Below, piece after piece: positions 20,923-33,284 of a stretch of 64,000 nt of DNA. Under the pieces are notes generated by a model. The model had not been told where the DNA came from and ran no database searches. It saw nothing but the letters and a program-made list of their open reading frames with translations. The position numbers and the translations under genes were made by a program. Position 1 is the stretch's first letter. Every line of letters starts with the position of its first letter. The DNA lies in the NCBI GenBank assembly GCA_047967505.1, contig CM106539.1; one strand, written 5' to 3'. This DNA comes from Dipteris shenzhenensis. Lineage: Eukaryota > Polypodiophyta > Polypodiopsida > Gleicheniales.

Positions 20923-23838
20923 ATAGTTGGATATACATATATTATTTGTTAATGTGAATATTTAAAAACAAGGGTTCAAATCGATCGTTAATAATGTTAT
21001 TTTTTCTATTGATATAATGATATTTCATCCAAAAAGTATAGATCCAAGATGGTGGTATGCCATTCAGGCTAGCCCTATAGGGTTGTAAAGACCTACTACA
21101 TGACCATATTTCCTCATTTATAGAAGTCTCATACTCCAAATAGGTTTTTCACATTAGTTCACCAAAATTGACATCGCATGGGATTCACCATGTGCAACGT
21201 CTCAACTTCATCCAGACTTTCATTAACCATTCAGGTCACTTTAAGGACCCATTACCAAATACACACCTCTCCATGAGAGATATTCTAAAACTCCCCCTTA
21301 GACAAAAAAGGGAAAGAAAAAACATCAATTTCTGAACAAATACTGTCAACCTCATAATTATTGTTAGCTTGCAGAGATAGACTCTAGTGTTAATTGATTG
21401 CATTGGGGTTTTGACATTTTGAGAGAATTTTTTTGCAAGTTTGTGAGTTTTTTTCAAATATTTCTATGTGTGAATTTTATAGCTAGTGGCTAGTTATAAT
21501 TCATGCATATCACCATGTAAGTATAAATAATAATAAAACTGTGCAATATATTTCTTAAACATAGAAAACACTCAATGGAAACCACAGAGCTAATTCTATT
21601 AGAGGAAAAGATCTCGTCATAAATAACTTGAATCAATAGCTCATTGTTAAGCTACAAACACATGCAAGCATTAGCCAAGCATCCTTGCATTTGTGCATTC
21701 ATTGAGCCAAGCATAAATAGCTTGAAACAATAGCTCACCGGTGAGCTACAATGATAAGGTGCCAAAAACTATTTTCTCAGATGGCATTTTGGGGTATCAT
21801 CTACAAGTACCCATGTTTGCAGTCATTTTCAAGGTTTTGGGGCCTTTTGAGCTTATTTATGGTGTCAAAGAGGTCAAATTGTGCATGTATCAAAAAATTT
21901 GTTTTGTTCCAAGGAATTTATACCCCTCTGGCAACGTAGTTCAAGTTTTGTTTTATTCCAAAGAATTTGTACCAATGGAGTAGAGTATTTGAACATCAGT
22001 ATTTTCTAGTTTTGTGGGAGATGTGATTCTTTGTATTAGGTCCTCTACATGTAAGAATACAAGAAGTGCATATAACATTATTTTAAATTTCCCCCAATGC
22101 TAAATGCATAGTTCTACTTAAATTTTCCCATTCAAAAAACATTATATTTGAGTCAAATCAATCCATGTAGCTAGAGATCAAGGTGGTTGTAAGAGTTCTA
22201 CACTATATGATCTTTAATGGCATGCCATGAGCTATAGAAAAAATTCAATAAAAACTCACACAACTAGCAAAAACTTACTTGCAAAATGCCAAGCTCCACT
22301 GCATTGTGTGATAGTATAGACTTAGATGATGGAAGGAAAGTGCACTTTAGTCGGTTGCCTATGAGTTGGTCATGTGCAATGATAGAGTTAGAAAGTACAA
22401 TGCATATAGACAATCGAAGGAAGATGTTTGGGGATGAGTCTACTCATGTATTACAAGTTCCAATATGAACAACCACTAAAACAATTGATCATCAGCAACA
22501 ATTAGCTAACCGCTTTAAAAAGTATTAGACGTCTTTATTTATTTGGATGCCTTGCATTATAGAATCTACAATGGATACACTTAGTCAATGGACTCATTAG
22601 GGTATGACAGGCGACCATAGGGTTAACACATTGACTCCCAGATTGCTATGCTACTTGATGAACTATTAGACGATGTTGGCTTTGTATACTACAAGAATGT
22701 GTCACTTCCACTGCCAAATGCAATATCATTGTGGCACCAAAGGTTAAATTGGCCACTAGTCACCAAATGTCTACTCTGACCTAACTAACACCTAGCACTC
22801 CTAATGGGAATGAAAACCATTTCATTTTTGAACCATGTTGCTAATGAAGGACTAGAGTCATTGAAATTAAGTTGAAGTCATTGAATGCAATCAAGAATTA
22901 GAGGGGAAGTCTGGGTAACCTTGATAATGTGCCTGCTTGATATCATCCTTCTAGACCTTGCTGTAGGGCCCCTAAATTGCAAGGAGTCAAATAGATTCTA
23001 GGGGAGGATACATTCGGTTCCAAACATCTTGGAGTGGTTTTAAGGGGTGGATGGTTCGGGCTCATACAGTGGGTCACCCTAATCATTTGGAGTGGTTGAC
23101 CAATCGTGGGAGGTTAAATAGTTGAAAAACTTCAAACCAAAGTGATAATAGATCATAGAACTTGAGTAACCAATTGGATTGGTCATATCAATTAACTAGG
23201 GGCAACCCATAGTGAGGTGGAGGCAGCTATGGCAAATGTATGTGTGATTGACTTCGAGGAAACATGTATCGTGCATGCAGAATTACACTCAATCACATCT
23301 CAAAGTATGGAGAATGGGTGTGACCGTAAACATGATAAGTGTTAAAGAGTTAAGATTGATTGAGATACCTATGGGTGTTCATGTGTTTGATTTATGATCC
23401 CGTTTTAATTTGATATAGGATGTAGTGCCACACCCGCATATGTTGCCCTATGCTCGTCGTGAGGAGGTGAAGCATCGGCGATATGAGATGGGATCTCAGG
23501 AGGGATTATTACGGATGCATGGAGTGATGGTGATAGTAGCCCTCTGCCATTACCTCATGAGGTCATGGAGGAGGAGGTGTTTGATGATATGGTGTGGGAT
23601 TTATATGTCTATCAATCCTCAGGTATGGATGATAGCATGGAGTAGGACAGTCTTTTTACCACAGCATCGACTCCACTGTTTGAGGGGTGCACATTCTCTA
23701 TTCTACGTGCATTACTCCACTGTTTGAATGCATTACTCAAGTAATCTTTAAAGTCTATATTGCAAACATGGTGAATTATGCTAGTGGGTCAATTACTCCA
23801 ATGATTTTTCTCATTTATGGTATTCATGTGCAGGCTAT
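20923..23838. other. No gene recognised
   Basis: AT-rich DNA with ORFs of at most 100 aa and no recognisable domains. A diverged local repeat with cattgagc and gcataaatagcttgaa phrases lies at about 21620-21750. The 100-aa plus ORF at 23425-23727 has no recognised motif. Confidence 0.4.
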
Positions 23839-24125
23839 TGAGAGTGCTCTCAACGGAAGCAAGAATGGAAGAAGGAGAGAGAGAGAGATAGAGAGCCACA
23901 CAAGTTTTGGTGGGTGCAGAACCACCCTAATCTTCTTTTTGATTCATTTATATATGTGTTTGAGTATTGTACATAACCAGGGTAAAGGCACAGTGACCTT
24001 TAACCCCCACAACCTCCCACTTAAAGGACAATGTGCCTTTAAGGGAGAACAATCAATGAGCATACTATCCAATGCCCATCAATACATGACAATACTCAAA
24101 CCGCTGACTAGGTAGACTCTTCGTC
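23839..24125 (-). mobile_element. Truncated 3' end of the copia family (LTR, PPT, end of pol)
   Basis: The reverse complement of 23839-24011 is a 173-bp relative of the 181-bp copia LTR, with a shorter CT run and a handful of substitutions. The polypurine tract and about 110 bp of sequence matching the end of the copia pol region follow up to 24125. Homology then stops abruptly and gypsy gag sequence begins. Only one LTR is present, so this is a broken copy. Confidence 0.92.
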
Positions 24126-25617
24126 AGCCCAACTCATAGACTTGGCGACGCACACATTCATGAGCTGACCAATCTAGTATCTTGTCAACATTCTTGGGAG
24201 TCGGTCCTCATAGCTTAGTACCAGCACGGGTGATTATGCTAATCTCTGGGCACACCAGCAGATCATCATCAACAATGTGTACCATCGAAGTGCTGGGCAT
24301 TTTCTGACCATCTTTTGCTGCTCCGCGTGTTGTCGATCCCATTCTTGAGCCTCCAAGCGTTCGTTCCACCAATGGCCTTCACCCAAACAAAAGAAGCAAG
24401 TCTTCGAATAATTTTGACACGACCCCCGCCTCCATGTTCGCATTCGCGGCCATCACCACCTCTGCCTCATTGGAATGTCTGTTGTTGTGGCTGGAATGCT
24501 TGCTGTTGCGGCTCTTCTTACACAAAAGACGCAGTCACATCTTGTTGTTGACCAATCGCTCTCTGGTCGTGCCCATCGTAATAGCATGCCACCATGTTGT
24601 GTGTATTAGTCAAGCAAATCGTGGACCAATTCACATTAAGAGCACACTCGACTGCGGAGTGACCAGGATTATGATAGTGAGTACACCATATCCTTTTCAA
24701 GCCTTTAGGTACGAATCCTTCTCCGAAAGCCACTGGTGTGCCCTTACCTCCTTTAGCGGTCCTCTAGGTCTTCGTCTCTGCCTCTAAGTCGGAATCCTCC
24801 AAACTAGTACCTTCAGACCTCCTGTCTGAAAGGTTGCATCCGAATCCTCCTCACTATCATCCGACTTCTTGGATTTGGACAATTTCTTCTTAGATTTTCT
24901 CTTCCTCAATTTGCAATTTTTGGATGTCCTCCCGTGCAGCGATTCCCCTGCTCACACTGCTTATGATATGACCACCACAAGTGTTGTCTGTGTCCGATCC
25001 ACTATGGCCAATGCCGTCCGCAGATCCCGTGATAGCCTCAAAATGTAGTAGTCATTGAGTACCTCTTGAGCAGGGCGTTGAGCCACAGGTACACATTGCA
25101 AGAGTAAATTGAATTTAGACGCATAACCTTCCACATCCTAATCGCCTTGTTCCAAGCTATGCAATCTCTCCAGAGTTTTTGGGATCGATTTTTCTTGATG
25201 AAATCACCTCAAGAATGCATCGCGGGCCGCATCATATGTGGTGAAATGGCTCACTGCATACTCTGCCAACAACCAGCATGCTGCCTTACCCGATAAGGTT
25301 GACTCAAAAATCACCTCTTTTTGGAGCGGTACCACAACTCCCGGATTGTTGATTCCATACACCTTTTCGAGCATCTGAACATGCACATTAGGGTCGTCCA
25401 ACTTTTTTCCCAAAAACTTGGCATACTTGATGTTACCCAGCACAGCCATCACCACACTACCAATGTTTGGTGCTCCTCTAGATGGCCTTCCTTGATTGAA
25501 GAGATTGCAAGAAGCCACGGAAACTATAGTTGGAGACGAAGATGCACTCAGCACCTGGTGTGCATCAAAATCGAGACCCGTACCCACAGCTTTGGCAATG
25601 AAACTGACTATGCAGGT
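24126..25617 (-). pseudogene. Ty3/gypsy gag, second family
   Basis: The minus strand encodes a Gag core from about 25587: a Ser-rich start, then NIGSVVMAVLGNIKYAKFLG, LEKVYGINNPGVVVPL and AACWLLAEYAVSHFTTYD, continuing with frame changes. Two zinc knuckles follow: CTHYHNPGHSAVEC (about 24690, second Cys replaced by Tyr) and CFFCLGEGHWWNER (about 24380, last Cys replaced by Arg). Between them a basic Lys/Ser-rich linker runs near 24850-24920. The tail up to 24126 stays partly open and is cut by the copia fragment. Frameshifts and stops make it non-functional. Confidence 0.75.
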
Positions 25618-25634
25618 GGGCTCTGATGCCGATT
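25618..25634 (-). other. Primer-binding site of gypsy element (Met-tRNA type)
   Basis: On the minus strand TCGGCATCAGAGCCC precedes the gag start. It resembles the TGGTATCAGAGCC site for initiator Met tRNA with changes at the 5' side. The LTR would begin immediately to the right, at about 25634. Confidence 0.55.
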
Positions 25635-26859
25635 GACCCCTCCCAGAGCTTCTTGCGAACTGTCAGCCCCATGCTTAGGATCACTGTTGTGCCGTCGTAG
25701 CTGCATAGTTAGTGTCAAGGGATCAGGAGGTCCTTTCGAGCGTGTGCACATGCATGCCTACTAGGAAGCCAATAACCACAAAATAGACTACCACAACCAC
25801 TAGATGAGGTTCTTCATTGGAATTTCTGTAGTCTCTCAACCGTAAGCAAGATGCTGGGGGTCAAAACGCATCTGATGGAGTTCATCTTGAAATCCTCGGA
25901 TGTGTCTCCTCACCACAGCAATCTCTCGGAGTGAGCGCAACTGCATGCAAACCTCATGGGAAGTGGCTCCATAAAGATGGCAAGGAGTGAATGACATGAG
26001 TGCTCAATTGCCCGATCATGAATTCCTTGCGTGATGGTAAGAATGGGCATTGTGATCGCCAATGTGTAACGTCATAAATGCACACATACGCTATGAAAAG
26101 CAATAGACAAACGATAGATACGCACAACATCCATGAGACAGGATACAGATTTGCGAGAGATAGAACATTGAAGAACACTGCATTCTAGAGCAATAGCTCG
26201 CACAACATCTGCATACCCCCAATTATCTCAAAATGCTTAGTAATAGCATGTGTACAGAACCGTCTAACAGTTAGAGAAATAGTCATTGGAGACTACAACC
26301 GCTTGGAGATCTGAACTGTCAATCCTTGTGGCAGCTAACCTACCCTCGCACACCCCTCTAGGTCATTGTTGCTAACCCGCATGATTATGCAATAACATTT
26401 TAGTCCTATTAATCCTAATTTGACATACAATGGTTGCCTACCAATTGTGCCCATCCAATTGATTACCATGAGTCCCTCCTCGATTACATCTCATTAGGAA
26501 CTTGGCTAGTACTCTTTGATCTTCATGCCACTTTTTTTGGCAATTTTCCTCCACAGGTCTTCAAGCATCACTGTCCCATTATCACAATAGTGTTTGAGCT
26601 TATGCTGCCCTGAAAATTTTGTTTCTTCACTAATAGTGTAGCACATACAGCAAGATCAACATGCATGCCTTATATCAATTTCTTCTTTTTGATGTGTCAA
26701 CCACTACATATCCTTTTGTGCTTCCTTTTGACCATGCGTATATGTTGCGCTACAACCCTTACACTTTGTATGAGAAATTCTACTAGCACAATTGCCTCAT
26801 GACAAAGAGATGTTATTCATGGTGACCTTGAATTTTTTATGATAGCCCCACAACATGGT
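25635..26859 (-). other. Probable gypsy 5' LTR side and unresolved DNA
   Basis: By position next to the primer-binding site, the first several hundred bases should be the 5' LTR of the gag-bearing element. No second copy exists here to define its ends. The rest shows nothing recognisable. Confidence 0.35.
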
Positions 26860-27330
26860 TTGTAGCTTACGATCCATACAATTGTGCAGTTTTTTTCCAT
26901 GATCTTGGAAGGATTTTCTTAAGCACTTTGTTTGTGGCCTCTACTTGAAATTTCACTCTTAGATAGTAAGGGGTAGATGTCTTATGTTGAATCAATAACT
27001 CCTTCCCACTAATTGTATCATTGAATCGATGAAGATTATCTATTAAAGCCAAGTTTGCTTAGGACCATTTGATGACATAGGTGGTTGCTACCTTGTTCCC
27101 ACCTAGACAGTTGGCAATTTGAATGGACCTCTAAAATCTAGACTTCACATGTGAAAGGGCTCCCATAGGTATGTGTGACTAAGTGGCATGTGATCTTCAA
27201 ACTTTTTTTAGTCAAGGCATTTTCATATATCACATCTTTTTGCAATACTTCATTACATCTATATACATTGTATTCCACCACAACTTAGCAATCAATATCT
27301 TCTTGACTGTGACTTTGTTTTAGAAAATAA
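26860..27330 (-). pseudogene. Ty3/gypsy integrase fragment
   Basis: The minus strand encodes WSLDFRGPFKLPT (first Asp region of the integrase core) near 27130 and STPYYLRVKFQVEATNKVLK (third catalytic region, with the Glu of VEATNK) near 26930, separated by frameshifts. That is the spacing of a gypsy integrase core. No reverse transcriptase is seen to its right. It may belong to the same ancient element as the gag at 24.1-25.6 kb, but order and distance do not prove it. Confidence 0.6.
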
Positions 27331-28191
27331 CTTCCTATCACTCTGTGATGAGCTTTAACCGTAATTATTGTCCTCTTATGTTAAGAATCACTCTTTGTGA
27401 AATCATATCCCTGAGGCTTTTTAGGGTGGGTATCTTGCAATCAATGTATACTTCTAGGACTTTAGTTCAACTCTTTGCCTCCCATTTGTTGATACACCAT
27501 CACAAAATATTATATTACACTTTTAATATGTCCTTCTCATCGTACATTAATACAATGAACAACCCTACATCAAGTAGCTGATCAAGTATGTCCATCTTCC
27601 TTCCTCCCATCTTTCTCCTTCATCAATAGTAGGGTTCTTTACTTTTCTTGTAAACTCCATCCCACCATCTTTCTTCATTGGTGCATCTCTTATAGACACT
27701 TCAAAGTAAGGTCACCAAAAATGTTGTCTACAAATTGCACCCAACTCTATGATTCATTTTGCTCCATCATGCATGTAGGTTGTGCATGCTCTGGCCCTAT
27801 AATGGAAGTATATGTAGCTCAAGATGGGCTAATGGAAGTTCATAGGGTGGAATTTTTGTGCTCACAAACCCTCATGAAAATTGCATATTTGTATGGAAGA
27901 TAAAATAATAAACAAATGTGAATTCAGATACAATTGCATAGTGCATATACTGCCAATGGCTTAGATCGAATTCTGAGAAGAAAATTACTTCTTTAATTGC
28001 TCACTCATATGTGAAATACCATACAAATGGAACTACCCTCGAAATATCACACTCAAAAGACCCCTCTATCCTATCACCACACTTGCTCATGTAATACATT
28101 GCAACCCTACAAATGCTACTACTTCTACATAACCTCACACCCATCCATAACCACTACCCAACTACAACTCCCATTCACATGACCATGTATT
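27331..28191. other. No gene recognised
   Basis: Short ORFs only, with no domain or repeat match to the rest of the window. Confidence 0.4.
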
Positions 28192-28398
28192 TTACAATCG
28201 ACTATTGATTCCTTGAGCACTCTCTCCCATCAGGCATACAGAGAGTTTTGCATAAGTTTGTTCTATTGATGATGTCGAGACGCTTGGTGAAATTGCTTTG
28301 TAAATTTTGGCCACCTCCTCCATGGTTTCTCTCAATGCACCAACTCCATTAATCTCAAAACTTATTGCGACTTGCTCCATTGGACTCAAACTTTTCAC
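28192..28398 (-). pseudogene. Unrecognised coding-like fragment
   Basis: A 68-codon minus-strand frame (MKSLSPMEQVAISFEINGVG...) has balanced composition and amphipathic helical stretches. It is preceded in other frames by a basic Lys/Arg-rich segment (to about 28520). It could be the end of a nuclear protein captured or decayed here. I cannot name a family. Confidence 0.25.
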
Positions 28399-28531
28399 TA
28401 CAAATCATTTCATCCTTTGTCACTTTGTGCTTCACCTTGGCCTTTTCTTTGTCCTTTTTTTTGTAGAGTTGGGCTCATTTGGGGGCTCAACAATTTCCAT
28501 TTCTTATGTTGTTCTAATGGCAATCTCTTGT

Positions 28532-28557
28532 TATATATATATATATATATATATATC
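28532..28557. repeat. (TA)n microsatellite
   Basis: About thirteen TA units without interruption. Confidence 0.95.
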
Positions 28558-30430
28558 ACCATATATACAAACATCCATTACATATATCTTATAGATATTT
28601 TAAATATATAGCATTTGTATATAGCATAACGTGTTTGTTTTAATGGTCATATATGTGTTGGTATGTATGGTTGTTTATACTATGTGATTCTATATATGTT
28701 TTTTCATGGGACATATATACATGGAAAGGAGGGAAAATCAAAAAAAAGAAAAAAAATGATCTGACTCCCTGCCCAAACGGGGCTATCCTCCCTCATTTGC
28801 TACTTCCTACACAACCAATATACCACCATTACGCTTATACTAGTCCTTCTGCCCTTTTTTGCATACAATTGGAATGATCCACTGTACCTACCTTCAGTTG
28901 AGTGTGGTAGCTCCTTGCCTGTCTATCTAGATCAAAGCCAAGCACAACTTTTAGCCTATTTGCAGTGTTTGGTTAGAGAAACTGACTGGATCAGAGCAGT
29001 TGGAGCCAACCCTGAAATTTCAAGCCTTCAATGGGCTTCAAAGCCCCTTAGCCGATTCGCAGCTCCCCAGCCCTCTTCTGTTCCATGTGATGTGCTTCCA
29101 AGTAAGTTCCAGTTAAGGCTTTAGCCTTTCACTAGAAATTCCTTGATTATTTGTGTGCATCCTATTTTACCATTCCCCATTGTATGTGGCTTGACTCTTG
29201 AATAAGGGCCCCTAATGTTCCTAAAAATAAATTCTATTAATTAGTCGAAGGGGGAGTGGGGGCGGGGGGAGTGGTATAAAGGAAGCCAAAATATTTCACC
29301 ATGTCTCGATTCTACCATGCTCCAGATTCTTCCTCACCGCACCTAGCGCAAAGTATAAATCCCCAAGGGCTGCGAGGGGGAGGCGGATGCAAAGGGAAGG
29401 GAGAGAAGAGCGAGAGGGAAAGGAGAGCGAGAGAGATGGAGCAAGATAGATGAAGTGAGAGGGAAGAAGGAGAGAGATGAATAGATGGAGAGAGAAATGG
29501 AGACGTGGCCTTCAATAGCAAGGTCTAGATCAAAACTTGCTAGGAATAGAGGGAAGAGAGGCACGGAAGAGAGAAGGCTGAGCGAGGGCTAAGGGGAGGG
29601 AGAGAGAGATGCAATCGGGTGGTCAAAGCGAGGCTCCTTTGTACTTTCCGTGAAGCTGGGTGCCATCTTCCTCAGTATCTCTCGTTGCCAGGAGACATTA
29701 CCAGAATTTCCTTTGGAAAATTATGAAATTTTTTTGATTGATTCCGGTCCAAGATACTGTGTCATTTGATAGTTTCAAATTTTGAATGCGAAGGAGCCAT
29801 TAGATTATGTCCCCATTCTATCACTCGAATAAATTATAATGGCATCTCCTACAGATAAGACATTTGCTTGAGTTTCGTAATGGCGTTCTTATTAAACATT
29901 CCACTATAGGCGTTCATAATGGCATCTTCTATTTGGTGAAGCAGGATAGCATTTCTACTATCATTAACATTGTGAGGCCGAGTTGTTGTAGGTGTGGGTA
30001 CATCTATATCTATGGTATCTATACTATTCTTTAAGGAGAGGATCCACGTGGAGGATTTATGGAGGTTCAGGACGTGCAAAAGGTAGCTTCGTGGGAGGTT
30101 CGGGCATACAACAAGGTTCGGAGGAGTGCCATGTAAGGAGGAGCATGCTATTGCATGACATGTCCTCGCATAGGTCTGAGAGCTCAACTTGTAGTCCGGC
30201 TCGGAGGATGCGCCCTAGCATGCCATGTGTCACCGCGCAAGTCTAGGACATCAAACCTCTAGTCTGGCATGAGTGGAGCAACTCAGTAGTAGTCTGGTTC
30301 TGTCAGAGCACAAGATGACACATGCAGGTGCACGAGGATTATGAGGCACCTCTCTTTGAGTGTTGGACACATGTCACATTCTCCGATGCCATGTAGCTCA
30401 GCGGTCATGCCACTTGTTGTACGCAAGACT
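28558..30430. other. No gene recognised; GA-rich stretch
   Basis: A GA-rich, G-rich stretch runs from about 29250 to 29620. The plus ORF at 28915-29124 (69 aa) and the minus ORF at 29849-30187 (112 aa) have unbiased composition but no recognised domain or neighbour. Confidence 0.35.
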
Positions 30431-30507
30431 AATAGTAGAGAGAGAGCAAGCATGCTGACACGTGGAGAGAGAGGGGGAGAGAGAGAGAGCGATGAGAGAG
30501 AGAGAAG

Positions 30508-30590
<83 letters not shown>

Positions 30591-30743
30591 AGGGGAGAGA
30601 GAGAGGGGGGGATGGGGAGAGAGAGAGAGAGAGTAGAGCAAGGAGAGGAGGGAGAGGGGGGGGAGGGAGAGAGAGAGAGAGAGGGGGGGGGGAGAGAGGG
30701 GGAGGGGGGGGAGGAGGAGAGAGTGAGAGGAGATCGAAGAGAG

Positions 30744-30796
<53 letters not shown>

Positions 30797-30880
30797 AATC
30801 TATGTTTATTATAACATATAATATTATATATTATAATATTATGTATATATATTATATATATATATATATATACTATTATT
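30431..30880. repeat. Large GA-type microsatellite with AT-rich tail
   Basis: About 360 bp of GA repeats interrupted by GGGG-rich patches, then about 80 bp of TATA-rich DNA. The Arg/Glu and Ser/Leu ORFs of 70-157 aa here are products of the repeat and not genes. Confidence 0.97.
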
Positions 30881-31276
30881 TATCTTTATTCCTTCTCCCT
30901 CCTCCTCCCTTCTCCTCTTCCTCCTCCCTCCTCCTTGGTTCTCTTACCTGTCGTAGATGGGTCAGGCTACTTGTGTAACTTAAAGGGTGTGTGATAGCGA
31001 TATAATGATGAAGGATATCTTTTCATTGTTGCTTCTTTTCTACTATGAACATCTATTAGTAACTACAAGAAATAGAGTTCATGGTCTTCTTGGTCCAAAA
31101 TGACATCCATAAAAAGAAAAGAAAAGAAATCTAGATAATATCATTGCTTTCAATTTTTCTTCGGTGCAACTACCATGGGAAATTTATTTTGTTCCAAACC
31201 ATCAATGGATCTTACATGCAATAGTTGTTAAAGTTATTCCTTCATCCCCTTTTGCATAGTTTGGTTTCAGGTATTG
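30881..31276. other. No gene recognised
   Basis: A CTC-rich stretch (30890-30935) is followed by unremarkable AT-rich DNA. Confidence 0.4.
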
Positions 31277-32340
31277 TGACACCAAAAATTGATATTTTTT
31301 ATTTGGCATTGTATTGTTTTCTTCTATGTTTGATAAAGTTTGAGTATCAAGTGATAGCCTAATAGCTCTCACTTATTTCTATTTTCTAAGATATTGTATG
31401 GGATTGAGAGGATGAGTGGAATGGATCATTGTAAATACCATGTGTATGAATGATAAATACCTTGGTATGGGGTGAGAGTTATTAATGTATGGGATATTAT
31501 GGGGTTTTTAGAAAATAGGAAGAGTGAGTCATATAAAGAGGTGGGCTCATGTCCATGTGTTCCAATAATATAAGAGAGCCACATGCCAAGCATCTGGAAG
31601 GCATGTGGAGGAGTGTGGAGTCAAGAGGAATCCTTCTAGAATTCCCATGTGGAATAAGGAGGATGTGGACATATGGAAAAGAGAGGGTCCCTATGGGCTC
31701 CATGTGGGGAGACTCTTGACTTTCTCAATATTTTAAGTCTTGAGCATCTTTTGATGGGACACATGGCAAGAGTATCCAAAAAGGACATGGATGGTGATGT
31801 ATGGGCTTATGTGATTGATGGGGAAAAGAATCTATAGGCAGCAATTGTAAATGGGTGAAGGAGGGTGACAAAATCTCTATAAAAGGAGCCCTCCTCTCCC
31901 TTGTTCATCATCTCTTCCACCATTAGGCCTCATTTTGTTGTAGCTCTAGTCTCCTTAAGCCTCTTCCATGAGCCTTCTCTCCCTCTTGTAGACATTCTCT
32001 TATGTAGACTCTTGAGTCCATCTCATTCTCTCTCTATGAGTAGTCTTGGAGTTTTTGCTCACTCTCGTACGTATGAAACCTCTTCTTCTTCCTTGTGTTT
32101 GTAGTATTTTGAGTTACATTGGAGTGGAGTCTCACTCTATTGGTAATGAAGGTCACTTCAAGTTCTCTCTCTTGAGTGTCTCTTTCCTTTTTCCATTATT
32201 TTCTCTTCCAAAGTGCTTAAAAGTGTTGTCTATTTGGCTGCTCATTGCACATACATGGTTTATCTATTTCCCAAGTGACAAAGGGAGCTCTTCCTTCCCT
32301 CCTAGGCAACCTCTATGGGACTTGGATCATTGATGAAGTT
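31277..32340 (+). promoter_or_regulatory. LTR-like region with TATA box
   Basis: TGTGACACC at 31277 resembles a gypsy LTR start. At 31878-31886 TATAAAAGG stands before a pyrimidine-rich stretch (CCCTCCTCTCCCTTG), the usual layout of a retroelement promoter and transcription start. ORFs after the TATA are Ser/Leu-rich and unsupported. There is no second copy or primer-binding site, so it may be a solo LTR or chance similarity. Confidence 0.35.
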
Positions 32341-33284
32341 TAAGCATGGAGACAATTTTTACCCCCGTCCAGTAAACTGCCCATATCTTTCCGACCGCTT
32401 CTCTATTTCTTACGAAACTTATATCAAAGTGAAGCCCATTTCAAGATGCATCTCAATACGTGTTTGAATATTTAATATCATGCCTTTGTTGAAAGTTATG
32501 GGTCTTTGTGTCTTATAACATTTGGAGAGTGTTTTGGCTAAGTGTAATGGTGTCTATGAAGGAGGTGCAATGTTTCCTCAGAACCAACCCATCCGACCCA
32601 ATCAGGCCCTTCAAACTCCTCGATATATATCAGTTCATGACGTGTTGAGCCACAAGATCTTCTTTCAACAACGTATCGCTCTTCTCTTTGGCACAAACCG
32701 GCTTGCTGAGATTATGGCCTCCGCTCATCCTTTCCTTTTCCCTATGCTCGAGTACAACATCACTTGGGATGTTACCATCTTCATTCTCATCCAAGGGAGG
32801 ATAGTATGGTGTGGTCTCTTGGTATAAAAGATTCTTTTTAATGTCCCTTTCCCAGTGATGAATATCTCTATCACTCAGTTTGAAAGCATCAGGAAGTGAA
32901 GAGGTGCGTGAAGTTTATTACTCCCAACTTCATGTCACATCTCTTTTGGTAGAGACGCCAGGTACGTTTGGTATTGGATTCATCCCACCTTACTAAACGG
33001 TCTCAGGTGTAATGGATTGCATGTTGTGCCTGGTATGGGCATGTGTTTTTTGATGTGATAAAGAAGATGCCTGGAAGAACTCCGTTATAAGAGATTGCAA
33101 CCCGTTTAAGAGAACTAGAAGATTGTGAAGGTGATGCTTAAGCTATTCGCACAGTCATCATGATCATATCCTTTATGTTTGCACTCTTGAATATGTTGGT
33201 GAATCGACAACACCGGCAGCACGCACAATGATGGATTGGGGATTGTTTCATGCACTAGTAGCTTGGTGTGAACATACATATGTA
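32341..33284. other. No clear gene
   Basis: The plus ORF at 32522-32827 (101 aa) has ordinary composition but no recognised domain. The region leads into a decayed copia integrase. Confidence 0.3.

Noticed and set aside
30283-30821. Several ORFs of 70-157 aa on both strands
   Set aside because: They are Arg/Glu or Ser/Leu strings made by the GA microsatellite.
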